Below are positions 10,286-25,538 of a stretch of DNA of 64,000 nt, one piece after another. The DNA is taken from NCBI RefSeq assembly GCF_024713945.1, contig NC_134679.1:6577001-6641000 (forward strand). The letters run 5' to 3'. This DNA comes from Dermatophagoides farinae (Eukaryota > Arthropoda > Arachnida > Sarcoptiformes > Pyroglyphidae). Below the pieces are notes generated by a model. It was not told the DNA's origin. It searched no databases and was given only the letters and a program-made list of their open reading frames with translations. Every line of letters begins with the position of its first letter. Within the stretch, counting starts at the first letter, position 1. Made by a program: the position numbers and the translations under genes.

Positions 10286-13200
10286 TTCATTTCTCATTTT
10301 TTCTTTTTCTTCTTCTTCTTCTTCGTTCAATATTTCACACTATATTGCACTCAATCATCAATGATCTTGGCTGGCCAATCAACTTTGATCATTCATATAA
10401 TATGATAATCAACGAAAAAAAAACTTGTACAAATTTTTTTTTGTTTTGTTTCATTTAAAGCGCCACATAATATTTTACAAACACACACACACACACTGAA
10501 AACAGCCAAAATAAAAACAAAAACTCCATCACACACACACACACACCATACATTTGTATAGAATTCATTTCATAGTCAATTGCCAAATAGAATCGATGGA
10601 AATAGAATTTTTTTTTTTGAAGTTAATCAATGGAACATATACTGTAAAACACTTGATGCACTGGTTTTTTTCTTTGAAAAAAAATAATCAAATCCACAAA
10701 CATGATACATACCTGAAGTTTGTTTTCATTTGAGAGAATGCAGAAAAAAAGAGAGAGTGAATAAAATGTCATATGATGATAATAATTCATTTCAAAATTT
10801 TTAGTGAGTTTAAAATTTGTCAAGTTTGATTGTGATTGAACATTTTTATTCGATCCATAATTTGTTTTTTTTTCGTCGTTGTTGTTGATGATGAGCGCAT
10901 GTTCAAGAAATTTTTAAAAAAAAATTGTTGCTGCCGAATTCTAAATTCTTGGAATTTAAAATTTGGGAAGAAATACATTCGATTTTTGTAATTCTGTATA
11001 TGAATATTTAAAAAAAAAAATTCTTTATGGTAGTGGTCACAATAACAGAACCGGCAATAATAATCAATAGAAATTGGAAAAAATTTTAGTAGTAGCATAT
11101 AAATCTGTTTTTGTTTTCACTTTTTTATCCTAATCATTAATTTTCATATTTATCAACTACTACAACTAAAAGTAGAGGCAAAAAACTAAAATAGCTCATC
11201 AATATGGGCAAATTTTGTCGGTCATAGGTAGTGGTAATGTTGATAGTTGGTTGTTGTTTTTTTTTGTCATCATCATCATCATCACTGAATATGTGATGGT
11301 AACATTAACAACAACCAACAACAACCAACTAAATAACCAAAAGCATCATTTTATGATTCGATATTGAAAGTTTTTTTTTCTCATCATCTCCTTCCATGAT
11401 GACGATGACGATGATTATGTTGGTTTTGTTTATGATGATGGCTATTCTTGTTATTTATGATTTTATGAATTAAATTTTTTTTTAAAATGATTTAATGATT
11501 TTAAAATTCCATCATCGACACTCACAAAATTCACTGTTTTTCTATGTTTGTGTTTTACTGATTGCTGGCAATCAGAATTTATTATTCAACAATTTGACAA
11601 TTTGATTTTATTTTAAAGAAGAAAAAAAAATTCATCAAACTCAATTTCTAATATAAATCCTATATATAGGTAAGGTTTTTCTTTTTCCAATGATTTTTCA
11701 ATTTTCTTTCCACGAAAAAAAAATTATTCATCCATTTTTGTTTTTGATTGGTCAAATTTCGCAAAAAAAAAGATGTTCTCTCTCTCTCTCTCATTCACTC
11801 TCCATTTAAATGATGTGACCATTTTGTTTGTGATATTAGCATCATCATCATCATCATCATAAACAAATGAAAAAAAATGCTTTCATTCATTCTCTACATG
11901 TTGGGTTTTAGTTTTTTTTTCTTTTTAAATAGATAGATATATCTCTTCGTATATATACATATTTATATGTGTGTGTGTTGTTGTTGTTGAAGGACAAACA
12001 AACAAACAAACATACACACACACACATGAGATAATGTTGGAAATTTTTTTTTTCTCCTACAAGCGAAAGAAAATAAAAACAAAACAACAACAACAACAAA
12101 AAAAAACAAGATCGAAGGATCTTGATTTTTTTTTCCTTCTCGTTTACTTGCTTGTTTGTTTGCTTTCTCTTTCTCTTTCTTTCTGATATTGTCTTGTCAT
12201 CAATACTGATGATCATGAGAATGATGATGATGATGATGATGATCACGATCATTAACGTTCCAAAGCAAAAAGACAAAAAAAAACCACGTGGTTGATCGAT
12301 AACCTTCTTTCTCATATTTCCACCACCACCATCCCCGATGAGCCAATTGGGTTGATTGAACAAAAAACAATAAAAGCCATCAAAAAAAGAATCAAGATTC
12401 ACATCATTTGTATTTTGTTTTTTTCTTCCTAGATGATAATCGTAAATTATCGTTTCCGTGTGTTTGTCTCCATTGACGTTCGATTTTTTTTTATTTTGTT
12501 TTGTTTTTTTTATATTCAAAGAATTGTTGATTGATTGATTGATAAAAATTTTATCAATTAATTTTGTTTGTGTATGTGTTTAGTGTTTAATAGTGATAAT
12601 GATGATGATGATGATGAGATTTTACACATTTTTTTTACAATTTTTTTTTTGTAAATGTTGACCTACATTTAATGTTTAATTGTTGAAATTGGTAGGAAAG
12701 TAAAAGTTTGTAAACGATTGATGATTGATTGATGTCATAGGTAACATACTGATGATCTTGTGTGAGTGAGTGTCACCTTTTTATTCTTGTTCAAATTCCA
12801 TATATATATTGACGCCTGTGTTTATTCTTTCCCTTTGTATTTATGTTAACCATATAGTAATAACGGTAATCCATCTACCGACGGATGTATGTTGTTGTTA
12901 TTGTTGAACAGACACACACACACACTAAAACTATCAAAAATAAATTTATTCCAAATCCATATATATATAAATATAGAGCAAAATCAAAAACAAAAGTTTC
13001 TTCTCTTCTTTTTCTTCTATTTATATATATAGCGTCTGATCTATTGTCGCCTGTTGTTGTTGTTTTTGTTATTGTTGTCGTTGTTTTGTCATCAACAATC
13101 ATCATCAACATAATCACCATAAACCATTATCATCACCATAGAAAAACAAAAACAACAACAACAACAACATTTTTTTTCTTTTTTTTATGATGAAAATATA

Positions 13201-13868
13201 AAAATGCAAGCAAAACAAAAAAAATTTTTTTTTTTGTTTTCTTTTCTTGTGTATATTAGAATGATGATGATGATGATGATAAATTTGGTTATTGAGAATG
13301 GCGCTTTTGGCATCCAATTGGCATGTCTGTTTGTGTCTGTGTCTGTCTCTCTGTGTGTGTGTGTGTGGTGAATGGTGGTAGCTGATTTTGGTTAAATCGA
13401 ATTGATGGAATGATGATGGTGATGATGATGATGGATATATGGTTTGCTGTCGATATATTTAATCGATATAAACATCATCATCATCACTTTTATATAGAAA
13501 ATTGACTGGAAAAAAATAGACAGACAAACTTCTAAATAACACAAACAGATCAAATATATTTTTTCCCCTCTGTAGTTTGTGGTAGTAACATTGTTACTTC
13601 AATTTATTGTGTGTGTGTGTTTGTGTCTGGATGGGCAAAAAATAACAACAGCAGCAGCAAAATAAACAACAACAACAACAACGACGACAACATTCAAATC
13701 CTAATTCCTTGATTCATTGTCATTTCTTTTATAGCAGATGATAATAACTTGTTTTTTTAATTGTTTTTTTTTCTCATCATCAGTTTTTATACTTGAATCG
13801 AAATATTTTACTTTATTATCCTGAAGTTTGAGAATTGATAATAATAATAATAATTGTCATTAAGAATA
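10286..13868. other. Gene-poor region upstream of Akt
   Basis: No coding exon seen in 3.6 kb. It is rich in A/T runs, (ATG)n, (CAA)n and (CA)n tracts. A (TC)n run is at about 11777-11791, and further (GT)n runs lie at 13353-13366 and 13610-13622. Non-coding 5' exons of Akt could lie here but I cannot define any. Confidence 0.5.
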
Positions 13869-16108
<2,240 letters not shown>

Positions 16109-17169
16109 TGATGAATTTATTGAAATGAATAAACAAAAAAAAATAATAATGATCATTGCCGCCATCATCATAATATATGATTTCATTTCATCATTGATAA
16201 TTGATCCTCATTTTTCATCAAATCACATACACATCCCGCCATTCTGATAATCGTCTCTTTCAAACACACACACATACACATATTCAGAGTGAGATTTTCG
16301 TTATTCTACCAAACACACGAATAAGCAAGAAAAATTATTGATCCATTAACACATACAAAGAAAACCGCCTTGTCAAAGTTCATTCATTCGCCATTGAAAC
16401 ATGTGAGAGAAAAAAAATTCAATTCTCAATTCTTCTTCACATTCTTTTTTTTGTATGTCTTTTTTTTCAGTTGGTCACCATCATCACTTCTTTCTGCCTA
16501 TTGCGTTTTCTTTCATTCTTTTTTTCTTTTTTGGATTCAGATTGTATTTTGTTTTTATCAACTTTTTTTTTAAAAAAGAAAAATTTTGTTATAATTCTTA
16601 TCTATTTGTCTATTTTCCACTTTTTTTTCTCTCTTTATTTTTTACTTGATTTTCTTCATACATGAATCAATCTACGGTATACCCACAACATACACACACA
16701 CAGTATAAATACATTGAAAATACAGAAAAAACATCATATATACAATCATTCAACAACTACAAAAGATATGGAGATTTTTTTCTTGTTTTGTTTCATTCTG
16801 GTAAATATTGATTGATTGATCAAAATTGATCCTTGGCTCTTTCACAATCAATGAGCTATCAATGATGAATTTTTATGTTTTTATTATTATTTTTTTTTTT
16901 AATTTTTAATTCTTTGTTTTTCTTTTCTTGTTTCTGAATATATCTATTATATAGAACCAATTTTTTTTTTAAATTTTCTATGAAACCAATTCACTCTCCC
17001 AAACACCACTCTTGCTCTCTTTGTTTTAATCCATTTATATTATCATTCATTCATTATTTGTGTGATTTGTGGAAGAATGAAAATAATAAAAAAAAAGTTT
17101 TTATTGATTTTAAGAAAACACATTTGTAACATTTGTTTGTTTGTTTTTTTTTTTTTGGTTATTTTTTCA
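16109..17169. other. Convergent intergenic region (Akt and LTA4H 3' ends)
   Basis: About 1 kb of A/T-rich 3' flanking sequence shared by two convergent genes. No additional exon is visible; open frames here are poly-Phe/Ser products of T-rich runs. Confidence 0.55.
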
Positions 17170-19630
17170 TTAGAGCTGATTTGATTTTTTCATAGATGGA
17201 TAAAGATCTTTTTCAATAGCATCGATTGCTACACGCATTAGATTTGGACGATTCTTTTGGAATGTATCCAATGCTAGCTGTCGTGTTTTTTCCCATTGAT
17301 ATAATGATCGATATAATGGAACAATATATTTCATACGGCCATATTTTGTAACGAAATCAATGGCTTCTATAATGATATCATCGTATCGTGCTTTTATACT
17401 ACACATGATCCATTTATGTTTGACTTCACAATTGTTCATCGTGGCTAATTCATACAATTCTGACATTTTGGACAATTTTTCCGACATTGTTGTTGTTGTT
17501 GTTGATTCATTCAAACGGTTTTGAATTTGAACGAAAAATAATTTCTGCTGTATCGAATGTAGGTGCTGAAATTCAGCCAATGGAAAGTGATTGGCATCAA
17601 TTTCGTTCAAATCGGCTTTTAGCCATTTAGTTGCCAAATTTACACAGGCCATCAAAAGTGTTTTATCATAATCAGGAATAATAGGCGGCATACCAGGTGA
17701 ATGAAACCAACGATTCCAGTCGATTGATTCAAGTGTTTCAATTTTTTTCGAATCCGATTTGAAATAATCGTAAAGAAATTGGCGAAAATCATCGGTAACA
17801 ATTGATTGGTATTTAAATTTATCGATATAGGCCTTTAAGAATGGTTCAAACACTTGAGGACCACCTAGTTTTTGTTCCAAATAAAACAGTAATGTATGAC
17901 CTTTTTCATATGGAACACTACTGAAAACATCATCTGGATTAATGCCATGAATATCGATCAATAGTTTTGTATATGGGCTTGATTCTCCATAATATTGTAT
18001 GGCAGATTTTAAATCTTCCAAACCTTCCAATGCGGTGAATTGACGAAATTGTTCACCGTGTTTATCCAGCCGGCCACCTGTTGATGAACATATATACAGC
18101 AAAAAAAAACATTTGAATTAAATTATAAATCTTTTTTTTGAAATGAAATCAAATTACCAATTTTGTTTTCCAAAAATCTAGTGAAACCTTCGTTTAACCA
18201 GAAATGTTCATAATTAGCATTAGTTACAAGATTTCCTGTCCAGCTATGTGAAATTTCGTGTGCAATCACATATACTAATGATCGATCACCTGCCAATAAT
18301 GTGGGTGTAGCAAATGTTAGACATGGATTTTCCATTCCTCCATATGGAAACGATGGCGGCAATACAAGAACATCATATACGCCCCAAACATATTCACCAG
18401 CAAAATGTTCAGCTGCATCCAGTAGTTTATCGATTTCGGCAAATTCCCAAGCAGCCGATTCAATTGTTCCCGGTTCAGCCCAAACATGAGAAATTCGTCC
18501 AATTTTTTTCGATACAAGATCACCAGCAGCGATGGCAATCAAATATGAAGCAATGGGAACTTTTTGATTGAAAAAATGTTTCCGAAAATTATCATCAATT
18601 GTTTTAGGATCCTCGGTAATCTGAGCACTCATTAAAACTTGAAGCTCTTTTGGTGCCCGAATCTCTGCAGAATAAGTTGCTTTCACTGACGGTGTATCCT
18701 GGCAAGGCAATAATGATCGTGCATTGATCGCTTGACATTGTGAATACATGAAAGGATGTCGTTTGCCTTTCGTTTGTTCGGGTTTCATCCACATTAAAGC
18801 TCGTGATGTAGAATTGGTTCGATAATCGATTTGAATTTGAAATTTTTCCGAATCAATAGCATGGATATCGATTTCAAGTTTTGAACCGAATTGAGGCACA
18901 GGTGGATAAAGTTTAAATGGAATTGTTTCTTTAGAACCATTGATTAATTGATATACACCAAAAATGGTCAAATCGATCGTATCCAATTGAAGATACTGAG
19001 CTTTTGATGCAATTTTTCGAGCAGAAAAAACCACATTACCATCGATAATATGATTTTCAAAATCGATGGTCAAATCCAGCTGTAAATGTTCAACTTTAGC
19101 TTGATCAGCACGTGCAAACGAATTAGGATCCAATGGATTATTTTTCAATTCTTCTTGTAGTTTAGCAATCGACTGTGGTAGATTGACAAATTGGTTAGAA
19201 TCCTGGCTAGTCATTTTTAGTGATGTTAATTCGTCGGTATTATTTGGATGATTGATATAGACGAAATAAATAAAAGGAAATAATGCCAATCCCAATATAA
19301 CGGCTGTTTGAGAGAAAAACAAAAAGAAAAGTGAAAATAAATCTTATCTTTCAAGTGATTTTATATAAAAACCACATATATAATTGCTGCTTAGAAACTA
19401 AATAATAAAAAAAGTCATTGAGATTTATGGAAAATTTGATCATCATTGGAAATTTTTCTTTTCTAAACCAAATAGGAATTTTTTTTTGAAACGTTTCCAC
19501 AACAGTATATATGGCCGCGACATATATTTGTCGAATCATTTTGGATCATCATCACCATCATCAGATGAAAGGGATTAATTATTTTGTTTCAAAACTCACA
19601 AATGACGACCAGAAGAAATCGTTTATTCAT
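17170..19630 (-). CDS. Leukotriene A4 hydrolase-type M1 aminopeptidase with N-terminal membrane anchor
   Basis: Zinc aminopeptidase of family M1, closest to leukotriene A4 hydrolase. Exons 19630-19600, 19303-18158 and 18077-17170 join in phase 1 at both junctions and give 694 residues (human LTA4H 611). The first ~28 residues form a signal-anchor (MNKRFLLVVIS then VILGLALFPFIYFVYI), which cytosolic LTA4H lacks; a Ser/Asn-rich stalk follows. LTA4H landmarks: SQCQAI, LPCQDTPSVKATY, PPSFPYGGMENPC (exopeptidase motif), zinc site HEISH at 359-363 with NEG Glu382, SSVPYEKG with the proton-donor Tyr449, and GRMK (carboxylate-binding Arg/Lys). The residue equal to human Tyr378 is Phe444. The tiny first exon was chosen because its donor (ATTT|gtgagt) is in the right phase and makes a continuous anchor. 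Confidence 0.9.
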
Positions 19631-20018
19631 GATGATGTTGATTGATTGATTTTGTATTTCATGACCATTGTTGTTAGAAATAGAAATGCATGATTGTAGT
19701 TCGATTTCATTCGAATGATGATGATGATTTATATGGCGTTTATGAAGCTTTGACATTTTCTTTTTATAGATTTGATGATGATTCCATAGATTTATGATGA
19801 TTATTTGTATAGTGCAATCAAGTAAATGTAAAATATCAAATTTAAAAATTTACCAATTAAAATGCAAGCGAGTTTGATAAAAACTTTAAGCTTTGTTAAT
19901 TATTTTTATCATGGAAAAAAGAGAAATTCGAAAAAGGAAAAAATTGATTAGGATGGCAGTTTTTTTATTATTATTTCAAACAAACAAACAAACAAAAATC
20001 ACTTGCAATAATAATTAC

Positions 20019-20145
20019 TTACAATGTACCAAAGGATTAACGAAACAATGGTAAATATCAATATCAGCTGATTCGGCGAAATAATTTTGATGATTCCAAA
20101 ATCATTATCATCAAAAAAACGTTCGATACTCAATGAAAGGCCCAT
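20019..20145 (-). CDS. Candidate alternative first exon of the LTA4H-type gene
   Basis: A minus-strand ATG at 20145 opens 41 codons ending TGG TAC ATT followed by gtaagtaatt. The peptide has an acidic head (ERFFDDNDFG) and a membrane segment LILIFTIVSLILWYI. The strong donor (gtaagt, exon end 20023) leaves phase 0 and would not fit the second LTA4H exon. The overlapping weaker donor (gtaatt, exon end 20019) leaves phase 1 and would join in frame to the VILGLALF exon. It may instead belong to something else or be chance. Confidence 0.3.
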
Positions 20146-20394
20146 TATTTTCGTATACATACAAATATATTATTGATGATGTGTGAATGAAATTTGAAAT
20201 TATTTACCGGCACCGGTAATCTCCAATATTGGCAATGTGTGCGTGTATGGTTTTTCTTTTCAAACACACACACCCACGCACACATATACAAAATTATTTG
20301 TCCAATTTAATTCAATTTTTGTCATTGTTTAATTGATTTTTTTTTTGTTTTATTATTATAATTCGAAAATTTTCAAATTGAAATCTCCATTATT

Positions 20395-21841
20395 ATGGAA
20401 AAAATCATTTCAAAATTAACTGGATTCGATTTGGATAAAATTTTTAATCCGGTTTCATATAACCAATTACAACAATCATCATTATTACAATGGTTATATC
20501 ATTGTATTTGTTTTTATTTTCATTCAAACATATTGATCATTTATTTATCCACTTTGGCCATATATCCAATGATTCGTTGTCAACACAATTCATTATATGA
20601 TAATATATTCATTGATCATTATTGTTTATTCAATATGACCTATGTGATGATTAATCATAATCATCATCAACATAATGATAATGGACAAACATGGTTCGAA
20701 AATATTTATTCATCATCATCATCATCATCATTGGATGTTTCACATCAATCAGATTATTTTGTCCATTTTCATGATTATTATCCACATTTGATTGCCATAT
20801 TTGCCATTCTGGTATTCTTAGTATTCCTAGTGTGTGTATGTCATTTCAATTTAATTCTTTGTTTTGTTTTTTCCAATATATAGTTTTCGATAAATTTTAT
20901 GGCAAATTTCTTGCGAAAAAAACTGAATTCTATACATTCGAAATTATTATTCAATAATGGCTATTTTAAACATAAAATACGGAAACGAAAAAATCCAAAG
21001 AATCTAAATCAACATCAAATTCATCGTCGATTTATAGCGTTAAAATTTCATCATTGTTTATTGCTATTTTTCGATACAGAATTTATCATTCTGTTGGGAT
21101 TATTTGTACAGATGGCCATTTTGAATGTAACTTTTGGCAATGAAATTCTCTGGTATGGTTTACGAATATTTCAATATTACATTTTCACCATTTCATCGAA
21201 ATATCCCATTAATATATTTGAATTGGTAAGAATTTTCTTTGTTTTTTTTTTGTTTTGTTTTCATCTCTCTATTGATTTTCGAATTTGATGTTATGTGTGT
21301 TTGATGATAGATGTTTCCAATATTCACTAAATGTTCGATACGAACATTTGGCACAAGCGGTATGGAAATCCATTATGATGGTCTATGTCAACTTCGTTAT
21401 AATTATTGTAATCGTATAACATTTGCATTGATTTGGTTTCTATATTTTTCGATCATTTTATCAATTGTAATGACATTTATTCAAAAAATTTTAATCATTC
21501 TAATCAAACAATATCGTCGATCAATAATTATAACGAAATTAATCAATGATGATGATGATGATGATGACGATGAAACATTGAAAAGAAAATTTCAAAAAAA
21601 ACATCTGGATTTAGACATTTTTATCACCGTAAATTGTTTGATAGAACAATTTGGTAAGGCAAGAACAAAACAGATTATCTTTGAACGATCATTCGATGAT
21701 AATGATGACAATAATGAACATGAAGATATTGCTTTGCTTGAGATTGGAATTGTGGATCGAATTTCATCAACAACAACAACAACAATAACAACCGCCACCA
21801 ACAACACACAACCATCATCATCACCATTGCTGTCACCATAG
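20395..21841 (+). CDS. Innexin gap-junction protein
   Basis: Four-pass channel subunit of invertebrate gap junctions. Exons 20395-20835, 20884-21225 and 21311-21841 all join in phase 0 and give 437 residues. Innexin features in order: a short cytoplasmic N-terminus; TM1 about 33-60; a first extracellular loop with Cys in MIRC and DHYC (innexin TYCW-like); YYPHL in the place of the YYQW signature opening TM2; a basic cytoplasmic loop; TM3 (EFIILLGLFVQMAIL). The highly recognisable second loop, MFPIFTKCSIRTFG...LCQLRYNYCN, leads into TM4 (FALIWFLYFSIILSIV). The first loop carries a His/Asn and poly-Ser stretch, and the C-terminal tail has acidic and Thr runs. The YYQW motif is only partly kept. 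Subtype cannot be assigned. Confidence 0.92.
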
Positions 21842-23982
21842 TCATTGGGTGTGTGTGTGTGTGTGTTCGAATCGAATTGAATTGAATGAATTGTCAACGG
21901 CGGAAAAAAAAATGTCCAAATGTTTTCAAGGTTACTAAAAGCCACGATGACATGATAGATAATCGACAAACAAAGCCATCCATCCATCCACCATCCATCC
22001 ATTCATCGCCATTTGACATTTCAACCAAAAATAATAAAATCGTTTAAGATTACATACGAAAGAAAAACATTTTCAAACGAAAACACGTCCAGTTGCCGAT
22101 TGTAAACAGTCAAGTTTAAAGAAAATAAAAAATGTCAAGATAAATCTTGAAAAAAGCACATGCTACAACAACAACAACAACGACGACGACAACAGAAAAA
22201 ATTCTTGGTCAACCAAAAAAAAAAACAATTTTACAAACACAAAAACAACAGCTAATCTTTACCAAAAGTCAATTAATGTAACTCGACAACAACCAAAAAC
22301 CAAAAATAGTAAATAGTAAATAATCTTGTTTGACATTTTCATTTTTTTTTTTTTCATAATAATCCTTTGCATTGAGAATATAATCTGTTATTGTGCAAAA
22401 ATCAATAAAAAAATTTCAATATCGAATGATTTTATTTTTCGCTAATTAGAGTAATACTTGATTGAACACACACGGATTCAGGATTTTTATGACCAAAAAA
22501 AAAAAAAATCTTAGAATTCCGATTGGATTGTATGAAAGCCAATTAATAATTGAGTAATAACAAGAAAAGAAAAAATTCGTTCATCAAATTCACACACTTG
22601 ATGAAAGGAAATCCTGGTATGATTCATTCGGAGAAATTTTTTTTTTATCATCACTGCCAATCAGAACGATGATCATCAAACACGACAACAAAAATACCGG
22701 ATTCTTTTTTTTTTTTTTTTTTTTTGATTCAAATTTTTTTTTCCATAAAGAATGCTGAATCAACAAATTCAAACAATGTTACATACTCATTGAATGACTC
22801 TCTCTCTTATTCATTGTCTGGTTTTTTTCTTCGAATCTTCTTTCGAATGTTTTCTTTTTTTTTTGTCGGTGCCTTGATTTTTCTGTGTGTGTCTGGAATA
22901 TTTTTAATTTACAAGACATGATGATGATCATCAAATGGAAACGAAAAAAAACCGAACATTCATTTCATTTTTATATAAACATTCGAAAAAATGTCTGTCA
23001 ATATCTTGGCTTGATTTGGCTTTTTTCTTTTTTTTTTGATACATTGTGTTTAATCATCATCATCATCATGGTAAAAGCTGTAAATCCAATTCAATGGTGG
23101 TGGTGGCGGTGCCTGTGATTCAGCCAACAACCATGTTTTTACACAGGATTTTGAATCATGTCAATTTTTTTTTGTTTTTGTTTCTGTAAATTGTGTGCCA
23201 GATATTAAACCGACACACACACACCAAAAACACATATAAATAACACCCACCCACCCAACAAAAAAAATGTTGCCATTATGAAGTCATTCAATATCGTTTA
23301 AAGGAAGAATAAGAACAAGTAAGCTGTTTTAGTTGGGCCAAATTTTTTTTTTCAGCAAAAACATTCTGAATTCTCAATGTTCTGACCCAACCCTGTGTGT
23401 GTGTGTATGCGCAAGGTTTATTCATCGTCGTCGTCGTCATCATCGTCATCGTTCATCAAGGAAAGAAAAACGGAACGAACAAAAAAAGAATGTTGAATTG
23501 AACGGAAAAAAAGTTTGTAAGTTTTTCTTCTCATCGAAATCATCAACATCCGAAGATCTCAAATCAATTATATTGGATTGTTGTTGATCGAATCTATCAA
23601 AATCGATTGATCGAATTCGATAGATTCGATTCGATTTTCATCAGTGTGTATGTTTTATAATTATTATATCATTATTTTGTTGGCCAACTACAACATCCTT
23701 TTCCCGTTTTTACTTCCTGTTGTTTTGTTTTCGTTTTTTTTTTATTTTTTGGTTCATTCGTTTCCACCACCACCATCATCATCATCAGTTCAATTCTTAA
23801 GACAATCAAATCCGAAAGACATTTCATTCATTCATTCATTGGATTGGATTCGACACGTTTATGTTGGTTATTGGCTAGAAAAAAAATTATTGAATTATTC
23901 TCCATAATATAACTTGTTTGAATTTGATTGTTATATTCAAATCAACGAGTTGATTCGGATTGATTGTTGGTTGATCATCATT
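21842..23982. other. Intergenic region between innexin and papilin
   Basis: No exon I can support. Simple sequence includes a (TG)n run at 21849-21864, a ccat-repeat at about 21976-22005, long T and A runs, and TG-rich patches. The 3' end probably holds the papilin promoter. Confidence 0.5.
23587..23630. repeat. Perfect 12-bp inverted repeat (hairpin)
   Basis: atcgaatctatc at 23587-23598 is the exact reverse complement of gatagattcgat at 23619-23630, separated by 20 nt that are themselves rich in ATCGAT/GAATTC palindromes. It lies about 350 bp upstream of the papilin start codon. Confidence 0.7.
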
Positions 23983-25507
23983 ATGCAACGATTCCATCAA
24001 GATGATCACAAAAGTCCATGTCGATTGTTGTCGTTGGATGAGAATCAACAACAACAACAACAACGACAACGACATCAATCCACCATAATTGATGATAAAT
24101 CATCACCATCATCAACAAAATCTTGGAATAGAATTGGAAAAAAATTTGTGCAATTTTCTCTATCATTCTATCGTTATCATCAATCATCATATCGTCCATT
24201 TGAATCATCTATCGTTAAATTAATCATATTCACCACCACCATATTATTATTATTATTATCATGTTCACCCATTTCCGCATCGATGAATTTTCGGTTTTTA
24301 AACCATAATAAAAATGTAAGCTATCAATTGATCTTTTTTGTGTATATAAAGTAAATTGTAGAATTTATAAACATGCCACCACCACCCAACAAAACCAGAA
24401 TTTAGGTCTTAAACTCTATAAATAAATTTGACATGCCACAACAAGATTTATATAACATTGTTTAAATTGGTTTTTCTTATTTTTTCTTATATATAGAATA
24501 TTCTTTCACAGAATGATACAAAAATTTTAAATAATCAAAAACATCATGATTTTATTCCGAACATTCAAATTGCTAATGAAATTGTTGAATATATTAATCA
24601 TACCACAACAAATGAAAATCGAAGACAATGGAAACGTCAGATTTCACAACCATTACAATTATCACCGGAAATTGTTTTAGGTTTTGGTTCACCATATCAA
24701 CAACAACTTGATCAAGGACCATGGGGTCCATGGAGTGATCTAAGTGAATGTACAAGAACATGTGGCAGTGGTGTTTATTATCAGACACGTGTTTGTTTAG
24801 ATCCATTGAGGTTAGTATAGTGATGCTTTTTTCCAATCTCTATTTTCATTTTTTTTTAATTGAAAACAAAAACAAAACAGAACCTGTAACGGACCAACGA
24901 AACGATATCTTAGTTGTAATCTTCAGGTAAGCCAGACAAAAACAAAAAAAAACACTTGTTGCTCATTCCTATATTAATTAATGGATTATTGTAGCTAAAT
25001 GAACTTGAACTTGATCTACTTTTTTTCCTCAAAAATACCTGTCGTCCTTGTTCTCTCTCTCTCTCTCTCTCTCGTTTTCTATTATTATCATCACAATGAT
25101 TATTATTAGGTCAGCGATACAAATATAGCAACACACACACACATTTACATCGAATAATGATAGCCTATGTTTGTTGTTTTCTTTATTTGAAAAAAAATAA
25201 AAATAGAAAGTGTCCCACCACCACCACACACATAGACAATTCTAATAATGGAATGAAAATGAAAGGCGCATTTTTTTCTGCTAAAAATGAAATGAAATGA
25301 AAATATATAGGTTAGGAGGACAATAAATACCAATTGGAAGGCCATTGAAAGAGAAATTTAGGTCCCTCGTTACTAAAGTTGTCGACCTTGTTTATATGGC
25401 CAGGTCAACCTGTGTATGAATGTAGGTCAAATTTAAAAAAACGTGGTCGCCAGTTACAATTTGTTGTATTTGGATTTACAAAAATAAAAATAAAAATGAA
25501 ACCGATC

Positions 25508-25538
<31 letters not shown>

